Positions 1 to 8,658 of a stretch of 64,000 nt of DNA are shown here, in pieces. The DNA is from Sunxiuqinia rutila. GTDB taxonomy: Bacteria; Bacteroidota; Bacteroidia; Bacteroidales; Prolixibacteraceae. A program made the position numbers and the translations under genes. Each line of letters starts with the position of its first letter. The first letter of the stretch is position 1. Below the pieces are notes generated by a model. It was not told the origin of the DNA, ran no database searches, and worked only from the letters and a program-made list of their open reading frames with translations. The stretch lies in the NCBI RefSeq assembly GCF_050589705.1, contig NZ_JBNGOT010000003.1, positions 310,001-374,000 of the forward strand, read 5' to 3'.

Positions 1-676
1 ATACTTCTGCATTAAGGTATAAGCGTACCAGCAATGAAGCAGCTCCACCTTGATCCCAGCGACCAGCTCGTCCATTTTTGGGTAACCCTGGCAGAGATTC
101 CTTCAATTCCTTTTCAATAAATTCAAAAACCTCTTGAGGCGAAGATTGCCCAACAACCTCATTGACGTTTACCACGATAGGTATCTCACGGAAAAAATCA
201 ATTAAAAACAAGTAAAACCAAGCTCTTAAAGTTCTAAGCTCACCAATATGCTGAGCCTTATCAGCTTCGGTCAATCCAAACGTTGCGTAATCGAGATTTG
301 TAAAATCTTCAATAAATTGATTACACTGAGCAATCCCTTGATATGGGCCAGTCCAGGCACCATAAACTACTCCTTCGTTGTCGGTCCACTCATGTGCGTG
401 AAAGCGAATCCACTGTCCGCCATCCCAGCCATGCTTTCCTTTCTGAGCCCACATAAACTGGTCCGCTGAGAGTTCTTGTGCAATCCAACGATCTCCATCC
501 CAGCCACACCAGTGTCCATGTTCATAAGGACGAACGAGAGCAGCCATGATTGAATTCTTATCCTGATAATAGATATCTGTGGTTAGGGTGTCAAATACTT
601 CTTCCTCCAAGTTCGTACAAGAGGGAGCTGCCAAAAAAAGGATCAGCAGAAGGTATAATATTTTTTTCGTATTCAT
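1..676 (-). CDS. SusD/RagB-family outer-membrane lipoprotein, partial (3' end beyond window)
   Basis: SusD-like lipoproteins sit on the outer face of the outer membrane and cap the SusC channel, holding the ligand to be imported. The frame is open from an ATG to the window edge, so only the first 225 residues are visible. They start with a lipoprotein signal (LYLLLILFLAAPSC, lipobox Cys at residue 20), followed by the SusD-like start TTDIYYQDKNSIMA and the helical segment GELRTLRAWFYLFLIDFF typical of the TPR-like core. The ATG lies 33 bases after the susC stop, so both are probably on one transcript. The ligand cannot be told from sequence. Confidence 0.9.
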   Translation of the reverse strand, partial: MNTKKILYLLLILFLAAPSCTNLEEEVFDTLTTDIYYQDKNSIMAALVRPYEHGHWCGWDGDRWIAQELSADQFMWAQKGKHGWDGGQWIRFHAHEWTDNEGVVYGAWTGPYQGIAQCNQFIEDFTNLDYATFGLTEADKAQHIGELRTLRAWFYLFLIDFFREIPIVVNVNEVVGQSSPQEVFEFIEKELKESLPGLPKNGRAGRWDQGGAASLLVRLYLNAEV

Positions 677-709
677 CTTTTCAATTTCTATAAGTTAAAA
701 TCAGATTAC

Positions 710-3700
710 TTAAAATGACACTTGAACTCCAAAGGTGTAATTCCGTGTAATTGGATAAACATCCAAGCTCATAATTCCAGGCTCGAGACCGGAAATTCCA
801 ACAGTTGTAGGATCAAGTCCTGAAAACTTGGTTAGTGTGAAAACATTCTTCACAGTAGCATATAACCGAATATTCCGCACATGTTTGTTGAATACTTTAG
901 GAGACCATCCTAATGTTACGTTGTCCAATTTCAGATAATCGCCATCTTCAAGGAAATAATCAGTTACAACTTTCCCGGATGTAATGTGTCCATTTTTTTC
1001 ATAAGCATCTTTCAGAAGGTTGACTCCGGGTTCTGCCACAAGTCCGTAATACATTTGATAAGTATTCAATATCTGATAATCAAATCTTCCACGGAAATAC
1101 AACATCAGGTCGAAATTTTTATAGGTAAAGCTATTTCCCCATGATAATTCCATCCGGGGTGCTCCATTACCTAAATAGGTTTTATCTGTTTCCTTCCCTT
1201 CTGAAGAGGCATTAACCTTCTCGGTACCAACCTGCCCGTCTCTCCAAATTAATATTTTACCATCATCATCAACGCCGGCATACTTATAACCATAGAAACT
1301 TCCAATCTCCGTATCGTCCTCTAGCCGTTGAGCATACCCTGGATTTCCGGGAGACGGTAAGGAATAGCGATCCATATACCCTTTTGTAAAAGTACCATTG
1401 GAAAATTTGTCCAATTTTGATTTGATATACGAAGCAGTGATGTTAGTAGAATATCTAAATTCATCTTTCTGAACAGCATTCCAATTCAACATGACTTCCA
1501 CCCCTTTTGAACTAGTAGAGGCCACATTCGTAAAAATCTGATCGTGGAGGAATGGTGGTACCGGAGCATCATAATTTGAAATCACATCTTTCCCTTTACG
1601 AATAAATCCATCAATACTTCCTGAAAGCTGGTTCTCAAACAAAGTGAAGTCAACTCCTAAGTTATTTGAAATTTGCTTTTCCCAACGCAAGTCAGGGTTT
1701 GGGTTATTAGCCGGTCCATAAACCTGGATCCATTCTCCTTCATCGTTTTGCCATTTTCCATATCCTTGATAACGAGCTAGAGCTGCATAACGGCTAAATC
1801 CGGAACGACCAGTTTCCCCATAAGATAAACGAACTTTTAAATCGTCTACAAAGTTGACACTCTCCATCCATGACATTTTGGAAATACGCCATGCTGCCGA
1901 TGCTGCAGGGAAAGTTCCCCATTTGTTTTGAGCTCCAAATTTGGTATTTCCCTCGTACCGAACAGAACCTGTAAATAGAAACTTGTCATCAAAATTATAA
2001 TTCGCTCGTCCAAAAAATGCAATTGTCTTCTCTTTGCTTCTCCAGGAATCCATACCTAAACGCCCTTTTTCCAATTGCCAACTACCTGCATCCAGGTTGT
2101 TATATTTGAAAGCATCAGAAGGAAAGTCCATATTCTCAGCCCAGAAGCCATGATTATTAAATTCCTGATAAGAGTAACCTCCCATTAGTTTGATATTATG
2201 CTTATCAATGGTAGTATAGTAGTTTCCAATCCACTCAAGTGTATAATCAGCCCATTTTTGATTTTGCAAACGAGCACGCCCAGTGCGCATATTATCTACA
2301 GATTCTTTGGCCTTTGATGTATGGTACTCTCTTTTATACTCATCATGCTTTTGCCGGGCCAGCTTAAGCTCCGTATTCAAATTAGACAAAAGATTCAGTT
2401 TAATGGTGAAGTCTACAATTGAATACTCCTGATCAGCGCCATTCTCCCTTTCTTTCAGCTCTTGAACCGGATTAAAGGTTGCATAGCCATACATCCGATA
2501 GTAACCGGAAGGATCATTGGCATCATAAACCGGAATCGTCGGATTCAATTTTACTGCTTGCTGAAAGACTCCATAGTTGGTGTATTCTTCTGTTGCATCC
2601 TTAAACGATAAATTTCCGCTTAATTCAAGTAATCCGTCCAATGCTTTTTGCTGAAAGCTAGCCCGAATACCTGTTTCTTGTCGTTCTGAGGCAATATCAA
2701 TGGCTGTCTTTTCCCGATAGTTGGCTGAAATACGGAAAATTGTATTTTCGCTACCACCAGAAGCTGAAATAAAGTGGTTTTGTCCAAAGTTATCATCGCG
2801 TACAAGTTCATCATACCAATTTGTTCGGGCACCTCGATCAACATCAATGTCATGAGATAAAAACTCTTCAGGAGATAAAACATCAGGTTTTTTAGCAACA
2901 ACATCATGGTCAATGTAGCTGTCATAGGTCACAACAACACTTCCTGATTTTCCCCTTTTCGTTTGAACAAGTATTACACCGTTCGCTGCTCTCGAACCAT
3001 AAATTGCCGCCGCAGATCCATCCTTCAAGACAGTCATTGATTCAATATCTTGTTGTGCCAAGTTGCGAAGATCTCCTCCGGGCATTCCATCAATAATAAT
3101 TAAAGGTCCATTTCCTGCATCAATAGATGACGCACCACGAACCTGAATATCCGTACTTCGATTCGGGTCAGCAGCTGCTGGATTCGAAATTGAAACTCCG
3201 GCAACTTTTCCATCCAACATTTGGATTGGACTATTCACAGCCCCTTGTATCAAATCTTTACTTGATACACTTGATACTGCGCTTGTTAAATCCTTTTTCT
3301 GCATCGAGCCATACCCAACAACGACGACCTCATCAAGTCCCAGTAATTCTTGTTCTAATACAATGTTCAACACCGTGTTAGACCCAACAGTTATTTCTTT
3401 TGATTTCATTCCAACAAAGGAATATACCAGAGTCGTACCCGTACTAAGACCAGTAATTGAATAATTCCCGTCAAAATCTGTTATTGTTCCATTAGTCGTT
3501 CCCTTAACAAGAATAGCTACTCCAGGAATTGGTTCTCCATTCTCATTAGTAACTTTCCCACGAATGTCTTTCTCTTGCTTTGATTCTATTTTATTAGCCG
3601 TTAACAAAATCAGGTTATCGTCCATAACCTTATATGATATGCCTTGATTTTCAAAAAGATCTTCAAGCACTTCATCTACACTTTTATTATTCGCTTTCAG

Positions 3701-3955
3701 GTTCACTAAACGTTCTACATCAACCTGTTCGCGCTGATAGAAAAAACGAAAATCTGTCGTTTCTTCAATCTCCATCAGAACATCAGAAATCTTTTTTTCT
3801 TTTAAATTCAGAGTCAATTTCGTTGTTTGCGAATACACAGAGGCCGAAACCTGCATAATGCAAACCAATAGAGTAAGTAAGGTCAGCTTCATCTTTAAAA
3901 ACAGATTTTGTTTTCCTTTTGGTTTTAAAAGGAAAAACGATTCATTTTTTTTCAT
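710..3955 (-). CDS. SusC/RagA-family TonB-dependent receptor with STN signalling domain (PUL 1)
   Basis: This is an outer-membrane TonB-dependent importer that pairs with the SusD lipoprotein encoded just after it. Order seen in 1081 residues: long basic leader and signal peptide ending near VSASVYSQ (about 43); an STN domain (about 48-108) of the kind that contacts an anti-sigma factor; a carboxypeptidase-regulatory-like beta domain (about 128-205, IRGKVTNENGEPIPGVAI); the plug with GYGSMQKKDLTSAVSSV (from about 214); and a long beta barrel ending in an aromatic residue (GVQVSF). Sigma and FecR genes lie upstream, and the STN domain fits the FecA-FecR type of signalling. The start is the ATG before a Lys-rich leader. 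The gap to fecR holds a predicted antisense RNA. Confidence 0.95.
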   Translation of the reverse strand: MKKNESFFLLKPKGKQNLFLKMKLTLLTLLVCIMQVSASVYSQTTKLTLNLKEKKISDVLMEIEETTDFRFFYQREQVDVERLVNLKANNKSVDEVLEDLFENQGISYKVMDDNLILLTANKIESKQEKDIRGKVTNENGEPIPGVAILVKGTTNGTITDFDGNYSITGLSTGTTLVYSFVGMKSKEITVGSNTVLNIVLEQELLGLDEVVVVGYGSMQKKDLTSAVSSVSSKDLIQGAVNSPIQMLDGKVAGVSISNPAAADPNRSTDIQVRGASSIDAGNGPLIIIDGMPGGDLRNLAQQDIESMTVLKDGSAAAIYGSRAANGVILVQTKRGKSGSVVVTYDSYIDHDVVAKKPDVLSPEEFLSHDIDVDRGARTNWYDELVRDDNFGQNHFISASGGSENTIFRISANYREKTAIDIASERQETGIRASFQQKALDGLLELSGNLSFKDATEEYTNYGVFQQAVKLNPTIPVYDANDPSGYYRMYGYATFNPVQELKERENGADQEYSIVDFTIKLNLLSNLNTELKLARQKHDEYKREYHTSKAKESVDNMRTGRARLQNQKWADYTLEWIGNYYTTIDKHNIKLMGGYSYQEFNNHGFWAENMDFPSDAFKYNNLDAGSWQLEKGRLGMDSWRSKEKTIAFFGRANYNFDDKFLFTGSVRYEGNTKFGAQNKWGTFPAASAAWRISKMSWMESVNFVDDLKVRLSYGETGRSGFSRYAALARYQGYGKWQNDEGEWIQVYGPANNPNPDLRWEKQISNNLGVDFTLFENQLSGSIDGFIRKGKDVISNYDAPVPPFLHDQIFTNVASTSSKGVEVMLNWNAVQKDEFRYSTNITASYIKSKLDKFSNGTFTKGYMDRYSLPSPGNPGYAQRLEDDTEIGSFYGYKYAGVDDDGKILIWRDGQVGTEKVNASSEGKETDKTYLGNGAPRMELSWGNSFTYKNFDLMLYFRGRFDYQILNTYQMYYGLVAEPGVNLLKDAYEKNGHITSGKVVTDYFLEDGDYLKLDNVTLGWSPKVFNKHVRNIRLYATVKNVFTLTKFSGLDPTTVGISGLEPGIMSLDVYPITRNYTFGVQVSF

Positions 3956-3962
3956 AAATTTG
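3955..3962 (+). promoter_or_regulatory. Antisense -7 promoter box TAAATTTG overlapping the susC start codon (PUL 1)
   Basis: TAAATTTG matches the Bacteroidota -7 consensus TAnnTTTG exactly on the strand opposite susC. Its first T is the complement of the A of the susC ATG. No convincing -33 TTG box is seen at the usual spacing. The same box sits at the same place in PULs 2 and 3, which is the main support. Confidence 0.5.
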
Positions 3963-3967
3963 GAAGT

Positions 3968-4051
3968 TGTTGATTAATAATTAGTAGGTGTGACAGCACC
4001 TGGTTATTAACTTACTGGCCGGTTGGATGTGACAGCATCTGCCGGCTTTTT
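3968..4051 (+). ncRNA. Predicted cis-antisense RNA to the susC leader (PUL 1), about 84 nt
   Basis: A plus-strand transcript is predicted from a TAnnTTTG box at the susC start, running through the fecR-susC gap. It contains two hairpins: AGGTG/CACCT (3986-4001) and a terminal one with GCCGG/CCGGC outside and GATG/CATC inside (4018-4046). A T5 tract follows, as in an intrinsic terminator. Both hairpins carry the same loop, TGACAG. The RNA would be fully complementary to the 5' leader of susC mRNA. Known parallel: DonS-type antisense RNAs in sigma/FecR-controlled PULs of Bacteroides. The transcription start is estimated, and expression is inference. Confidence 0.5.
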
Positions 4052-4092
4052 AGTGGTTCATTAAACTTAGTTTCACATAGGCATCCTCCAGC

Positions 4093-5091
4093 TTATTTTT
4101 TCGTGATAATTACTTTTTGATCATTAATAACATAGTTGATTGGAAGTGTTTTTTGCAAGATGTCCAACACTTCAATGATGGTCTCATTTCTTATGGTTCC
4201 ATCATAATGGTGCTTCAATAACTGCTGATCCTGAATGGTTATATCAACCCCATATTTGCGTTCCAACAGGGTGATCAGCTCTCCAAGGCTCATATTAATA
4301 AAGATCAATTTGTTGTCTTTCCATGAGGAGAACAGCTGGGATTTTACGTCTTTTACCTGAACTGTTTTTTTACTTTTATGATAGACCAACTGTTCTCCCG
4401 GAACAAGTTCAATATTGTGTTCTAATTTCAGCTTGCTGGTTGACATTACCTGAATGCTTCCTTCCTCTAGGGTAGTAACCACCTCCTGATCTTCAGGATA
4501 GGCTTTTACATTGAATTCAGTTCCCATCACTTTTACATCATATTGGTCGGTGTGTACCAGAAAAGGAATCTCTTCGGAATGTTGCACATCAAACCAGGCC
4601 TCTCCGTTCAAGTAAACTTCGCGCTTGGTTTGACTCATATCGGTGGCGTATTTTAACTCCGATCCGGAATTCAGAAAGATAATCGTCCCGTCAGGCAAAA
4701 CCGATTGCGAGATCGATCCTTTGGGAGCAATGGCGGTATAGTAAGTGGTTTCACTTTTGATTTCGGGGGCTTTAAGCTGAATCAAATTCCCAATCAGCAA
4801 GCCTAGGAGCAACATCGCTGCGGCAACATACCAATGCATTCGCGGCAGTTTGCGCACCTCTTTTTTATCTTCGGACTGCTGCACCTTTTTCCACAGACGC
4901 TCAAACCGGGCCCTACTCTCCTCCTGATCCATGGCTGCATCATCCATTTTTTCAAGGAGTGAATACAACTCCTTTTTCAGACCATACTCCAACTCCCCAT
5001 CATGAAACAAAGCCAACAGCTTTCTCTCATCTTCCTTGGACACCACTTCGGCCCCTAGTTTGCCCAATTTCTTATGCAACAAATCGCTCAT
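4093..5091 (-). CDS. FecR-family anti-sigma factor (PUL 1)
   Basis: This inner-membrane anti-sigma factor holds the neighbouring ECF sigma factor until the SusC receptor signals. In 332 residues: a cytoplasmic N-terminal part (1-85), one membrane segment (about 87-107, YVAAAMLLLGLLIGNLIQL), a periplasmic FecR domain (about 115-215, including LPDGTIIFLNSGSELKYA and GEAWFDV) and a DUF4974-like C-terminal domain (about 258-330, INMSLGELITLLERKYGVDI). It follows the sigma gene by about 70 bases and precedes susC. The length is normal for the family. Confidence 0.95.
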   Translation of the reverse strand: MSDLLHKKLGKLGAEVVSKEDERKLLALFHDGELEYGLKKELYSLLEKMDDAAMDQEESRARFERLWKKVQQSEDKKEVRKLPRMHWYVAAAMLLLGLLIGNLIQLKAPEIKSETTYYTAIAPKGSISQSVLPDGTIIFLNSGSELKYATDMSQTKREVYLNGEAWFDVQHSEEIPFLVHTDQYDVKVMGTEFNVKAYPEDQEVVTTLEEGSIQVMSTSKLKLEHNIELVPGEQLVYHKSKKTVQVKDVKSQLFSSWKDNKLIFINMSLGELITLLERKYGVDITIQDQQLLKHHYDGTIRNETIIEVLDILQKTLPINYVINDQKVIITKK

Positions 5092-5160
5092 TCCTGCTTA
5101 CTATTTTTACCTGTAATACGAATAAGCTTTCCGGGATACTCACGCCCTCGAAAAAAAAAA

Positions 5161-5745
5161 TTAAAAAAACAGGGAAATAAAAAGGACAGCCAGCACCGAG
5201 TTACGCTTCAGCTTATCTTTCAGGAAAGTGGTGGCACGATACACTTGGTTTTCAACCGTGCGTTTGGACAAGCCAAGGGTTTCTGCAATTTCATCATGGC
5301 TCAAACCTTCCTCCTTGCTCATCTTAAAAATTTTGCGCCGCTGTTCGGGCATCTGTGCCATGAGCCGGTCAATTTGTGCCATCATATCGTTGTAGACAAC
5401 TTCATCCCAGGTGTGATCGGCTTCATCTGTTCTTCCGCCGGCAAACTCCTGAAAAGCCTGCTCCAGGTTTTTACGTCGAATAAAATCATAAATGCTGTTG
5501 ACGGCGACTTTGTAAAGGTAAGACTTGACGTTTCCGGAATCATTCAGTAAATGGCGCTTGTCCCACAATTTCAGAAAAACATCCTGCACCAATTCTTCGG
5601 CTTCCTCTTCTGACTTTAAGTAGCCAAAAGCAAAGCGATGAATCTTTACCCCATAGCGATCATATAAGACCCGAAAAGCATCTTTCGATCCCTCTCTCAA
5701 AAACTTTGTCAAGTGCTGATCGCTTATCTCTTGAGATATTCTCAC
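5161..5745 (-). CDS. ECF RNA polymerase sigma-70 factor (PUL 1)
   Basis: This is a short extracytoplasmic-function sigma factor of the Bacteroidota expansion type, 194 residues, expected to switch on the susCD genes downstream. Region 2 is seen at about 22-75 (RVLYDRYGVKIHRFAFGYLK, then EEAEELVQDVFLKLWD). Region 4 is at about 125-180 (MPEQRRKIFKMSKEEGLSHD, then TVENQVYRATTFLKDKL, the helix-turn-helix). The C-terminus is hydrophobic (VLAVLFISLFF), common in this group. It is the first gene of its operon, with a -7-type box about 27 bases upstream of the ATG. Confidence 0.95.
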   Translation of the reverse strand: MRISQEISDQHLTKFLREGSKDAFRVLYDRYGVKIHRFAFGYLKSEEEAEELVQDVFLKLWDKRHLLNDSGNVKSYLYKVAVNSIYDFIRRKNLEQAFQEFAGGRTDEADHTWDEVVYNDMMAQIDRLMAQMPEQRRKIFKMSKEEGLSHDEIAETLGLSKRTVENQVYRATTFLKDKLKRNSVLAVLFISLFF

Positions 5746-5771
5746 TTAGATTCAATTTGGTTGGCTACCGA

Positions 5772-5779
5772 CAAAGATA
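5772..5779 (-). promoter_or_regulatory. Possible -7 promoter box (TATCTTTG) of the PUL 1 sigma gene
   Basis: Read on the minus strand, TATCTTTG matches TAnnTTTG and lies 27 bases before the sigma-factor ATG. No clear -33 TTG is seen at the usual spacing, so support rests on the -7 box and its position. Confidence 0.35.
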
Positions 5780-5879
5780 AAATAATTTTAATGCGCACCC
5801 TGTTCTCCAAATGAACTTTACTTTCGGCATACTAATCTCGACCTCGACTAAAACACTGACATACAACCACCAACTGCAA

Positions 5880-6920
5880 CTACTTTTTCCGTATCCAGGC
5901 TGTACGCTTCACTGAGTCGTGTTGCTGCGCCAAGAAAGGCTGCAGAACCAAGGTCGTGTCCTTTAAGCCCGAAAAGGTGAACGTGGGCATCTTTCCGGCG
6001 GGTGAAACAAAGTTCAGGAATTGAATCGGATCTCCATTCTGATACACCAGTTTCTCACTTCCAACTGCAGGATAGCTTAAAAACAACGAGCCATAGGTTA
6101 GCCCAAAAGCCGGACGATCCTGTGTCCGTTCAACAATCGAAGGGCGCATCCCAATCAGAATTTCCACTTCATCGCCATTTTTCCATTTCTTGGCAATCTC
6201 CGTAAATTCTCCAGGAACAGCTTTGTATTTTACGCCCTTGCAAATCACGCTGGCTTGCCTAGCCCATTCCGGAATCCGAAAATAGAAGTTTAAATAACGC
6301 GTGTCCTGTAGCTCCACTTTTAAATTTATCTTTCCGTCATAAGGGTAGTTGGTGGCTTGCACCAGGCGCACGCCCCCTCCAGTAGTATGCTCATATTGCA
6401 AACTTGAACTTCCGTACACATTGAAGAAAATCCGGTCGTACAGCTGCGTATAAAAAAACGACTTCACCTGTTCTTCGCTCAAAGGCATATTCCCGGCTGA
6501 ATTGTAAACTACGCGCTCCAAGGCATCGGCAAATCGCACTTCTTCGGTGTATTTTAACAAACTATCATTCAGGTTCACCCAAGCTTGCAGGTCTGCATTG
6601 GGCAAGTCTTCAAAACGCAGTGAGATTTTCTGGTTTAATTCCTCCCATTCTTCCGATAAAGTGGTTCCTTGAAGCTTTTTGCGCTTGGACTTAAGCTGCT
6701 CCAGCTGCTCTCCAAGCGCATGAATCTGATCGTCAAACAAGCTTGCTGCTGAAGCATCGGAGCCAGAGGCCGGTTCATTCTGCATCAGTTCTGCAACAAC
6801 GCCGCCAAGCGAAATTTGATCGGCAGATACTACCTCGGCTTTATTGATTGGATCTCTGGCCGTTTTCAAGCTACACGAAACTGTAGCTAACAGGAAAAAG
6901 AAGAGACTTAGCTTTCTCAT
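5880..6920 (-). CDS. Lipoprotein with GH127-like C-terminal beta-sandwich but no catalytic barrel
   Basis: Not a recognised functional family. From the ATG chosen here the protein has 346 residues and a clear lipoprotein signal (LSLFFFLLATVSC). A longer frame opens upstream but would bury this signal. Residues about 50-150 are mostly helical and charged (HALGEQLEQLKSKRKKLQ). From about 150 the sequence resembles the end of GH127 beta-L-arabinofuranosidases: FADALERVVYNSA (last barrel helix), then NYPYDGKINLKVEL, FYFRIPEWARQ and KKWKNGDEVEILIGM. Enzymes of that family are normally 600 residues or more. The Cys-rich catalytic part expected between these blocks is absent. It is therefore probably a binding or structural protein derived from, or left over from, a GH127 enzyme. 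It stands alone upstream of PUL 1. Confidence 0.6.
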   Translation of the reverse strand: MRKLSLFFFLLATVSCSLKTARDPINKAEVVSADQISLGGVVAELMQNEPASGSDASAASLFDDQIHALGEQLEQLKSKRKKLQGTTLSEEWEELNQKISLRFEDLPNADLQAWVNLNDSLLKYTEEVRFADALERVVYNSAGNMPLSEEQVKSFFYTQLYDRIFFNVYGSSSLQYEHTTGGGVRLVQATNYPYDGKINLKVELQDTRYLNFYFRIPEWARQASVICKGVKYKAVPGEFTEIAKKWKNGDEVEILIGMRPSIVERTQDRPAFGLTYGSLFLSYPAVGSEKLVYQNGDPIQFLNFVSPAGKMPTFTFSGLKDTTLVLQPFLAQQHDSVKRTAWIRKK

Positions 6921-7186
6921 AATTTTAACAACTTTTCTGTTGTAAGGAACAGCAAAAAGAGATTCAGGTTCAAACATAACTTTTTTCAGTGACTCAAAAC
7001 CCATGTCCGCCCTTAGCTTTCGCACACCTTTTATTCAAACCAGCATATAAAAAAATAATGTCGCAACGTATTGATAAATTTACCGGGGCGCTATTTATCC
7101 GGGAATACGGCTATTTCGCCGAAAAAAAGAGGCACAACTAAATAGAAAGTCCTACTTTAGTCAGGCTAACTAAAAAGACATTACAC

Positions 7187-7561
7187 ATGAACACTTTGGG
7201 CAATATTATTTGGGTCGTTTTTGGCGGCTTCCTCATTTTTCTGGAATACCTGATTGCAGGCATCTTATTGTGCTTAACCATTGTTGGTATTCCATTCGGC
7301 TTACAAAGCATTAAAATGGCGCAAATGGCCCTTTGGCCTTTTGGTAAGCGCATTGAATACATGGACTATGCTCCGGGCTGTTTATCTACAATCATGAATA
7401 TCATTTGGTTGCTGATTGGTGGCATCTGGATTGCCTTGACTCACTTGGTATTTGGACTGCTCTTTGCCATTACCATTATTGGAATCCCATTTGCCAAACA
7501 ACATTTTAAACTGGTGAGTCTGGCCATTACCCCATTTGGTCGCCGGATTGTTGATCGCTAA
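7187..7561 (+). CDS. yccF: YccF-family inner-membrane protein
   Basis: A small membrane protein of 124 residues with two copies of the YccF domain in tandem. The first (about 1-55) has GNIIWVVFGG, then TIVGIPFGLQS and LWPFGKRI. The second (about 64-122) has MNIIWLLIGG, then TIIGIPFAKQ and ITPFGRRI. Each copy has a long hydrophobic stretch. The biological role of this family is poorly known. It is one of only three plus-strand protein genes here and converges on cysH, sharing a terminator. Confidence 0.9.
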   Translation: MNTLGNIIWVVFGGFLIFLEYLIAGILLCLTIVGIPFGLQSIKMAQMALWPFGKRIEYMDYAPGCLSTIMNIIWLLIGGIWIALTHLVFGLLFAITIIGIPFAKQHFKLVSLAITPFGRRIVDR

Positions 7562-7562
7562 A

Positions 7563-7587
7563 AAAGCAGGCTTTCAGGGCCTGCTTT
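7563..7587. terminator. Bidirectional intrinsic terminator between yccF and cysH
   Basis: AAAGCAGGC and GCCTGCTTT form a 9-bp stem with a 7-base loop, with A-rich sequence on the left and T-rich on the right. It lies right after the yccF stop and 12 bases from the cysH stop, so it can serve both. Confidence 0.8.
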
Positions 7588-7599
7588 CTTCCATATTTT

Positions 7600-8307
7600 T
7601 TAGTGTGTATGTAGGCCACACTCTTTTTTCGAGTTATCTTCCCACCACCAGCGTCCGGCGCGGAAATTTTCGCCCGGCTGAATAGCGCGGGTGCAAGGGG
7701 CACAGCCAATGCTCACAAACCCACGATCGTGCAGCACATTGTATGGCACCTGGTTTTCTTTCACATACTGACGGCAATCATCCAGGCTCCAGTCCAGCAG
7801 CGGATTGTATTTAACCACTTCAAAACCACCATCCCAAACAAAGGCATGCAAATCGTGCCGATTGTCTGACTGCGAGGCACGCAAGCCCGTGATCCAACAT
7901 TCCATTCCCTTCAAGGCGCGTCCGAGTGGCTCAACTTTGCGGATATGACAGCACTTTTTTCGGTTTTCTACCGATAGGTAAAAGCTGTTGGGGCCTTTTT
8001 CAGCAACAAATTTTTCCAGCTCTTCATTTTTCGGATACAACGGTTGAATCGGCTTTTGATACTTTTCAAGCGTGCGGTTATACACCTTGTAGGTTTCTTC
8101 AAACAAACGACCGGTATCTAGTGTAACCACTTTGATGGGAATGTTATGTTTGAAAATAAAGTCGGTGATCACTTGGTCTTCAATACCAAAACTCGTAGTA
8201 AACACCACCTTGCCTTCAAATTTATCGGCCAAACCGGTTAGTGTTTCAACAATTTCTTTTTCCTTGAATTCAGCATTCAACTGCTCTGCCGTTTTTATAG
8301 TAACCAT
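7600..8307 (-). CDS. cysH: Phosphoadenylyl/adenylyl-sulfate reductase (assimilatory)
   Basis: Reduces activated sulfate (APS or PAPS) to sulfite with thioredoxin in the cytoplasm. The 235-residue protein shows the PP-loop start TTSFGIEDQVI (about 37), the sugar-phosphate-contact region VVTLDTGRLFEET (about 60), the Cys pair CCHIRKVEPL (119-120), CAPCTR (202 and 205), and the C-terminal ECGLH with the catalytic Cys at 230. The two Cys pairs are the ligands of a [4Fe-4S] cluster, which favours APS as substrate. The neighbouring genes expected in a sulfate-assimilation operon are absent, so it seems monocistronic. Length is normal. Confidence 0.92.
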   Translation of the reverse strand: MVTIKTAEQLNAEFKEKEIVETLTGLADKFEGKVVFTTSFGIEDQVITDFIFKHNIPIKVVTLDTGRLFEETYKVYNRTLEKYQKPIQPLYPKNEELEKFVAEKGPNSFYLSVENRKKCCHIRKVEPLGRALKGMECWITGLRASQSDNRHDLHAFVWDGGFEVVKYNPLLDWSLDDCRQYVKENQVPYNVLHDRGFVSIGCAPCTRAIQPGENFRAGRWWWEDNSKKECGLHTH

Positions 8308-8658
8308 TTGATATTCCTTTCGTTTTGTTTCCGCTTATGGTTGACAAAAATAATCATTTTCAACCAAGATGCTCCATTGTGTGTTGTTTCTATATTGAAA
8401 TTACCTGTATTTAACTGTACAAAGAAAAAACATTGCTTGGTTTTGAAAATACGTTTTTATGCCCTTTTTGACTTGTGCTCAGCGGCTGCGCTTTGCGCAT
8501 CAACAAGGACACTGGCCTAAACGACCACAACAAACAATTCAACAACAGCAAGTTAAAAGCAAAATGAAATTTGGGCGTTCAAAAAAAAAGTGTTTTATTG
8601 ATTATAAAAAATTTAGTTCCTTTGGAACAAATTACTTAATGCAAAAAAGATAGAATTA
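8308..8658. other. Divergent intergenic region between cysH and the dehydrogenase gene
   Basis: About 350 bases with the 5' ends of two divergent genes. A minus-strand TATTTTTG (8345-8352) matches TAnnTTTG and may serve cysH; its -33 box is not evident. The last 100 bases are AT-rich and hold a short GTTCC/GGAAC inverted repeat (8616-8628) about 30 bases before the plus-strand ATG. Open frames in this gap look random. Confidence 0.4.

Noticed and set aside
8459..8653. Plus-strand frame before the carboxynorspermidine-type gene
   Set aside because: Composition is low-complexity and basic, with no features, and it runs up to the next gene's start. It looks like chance.
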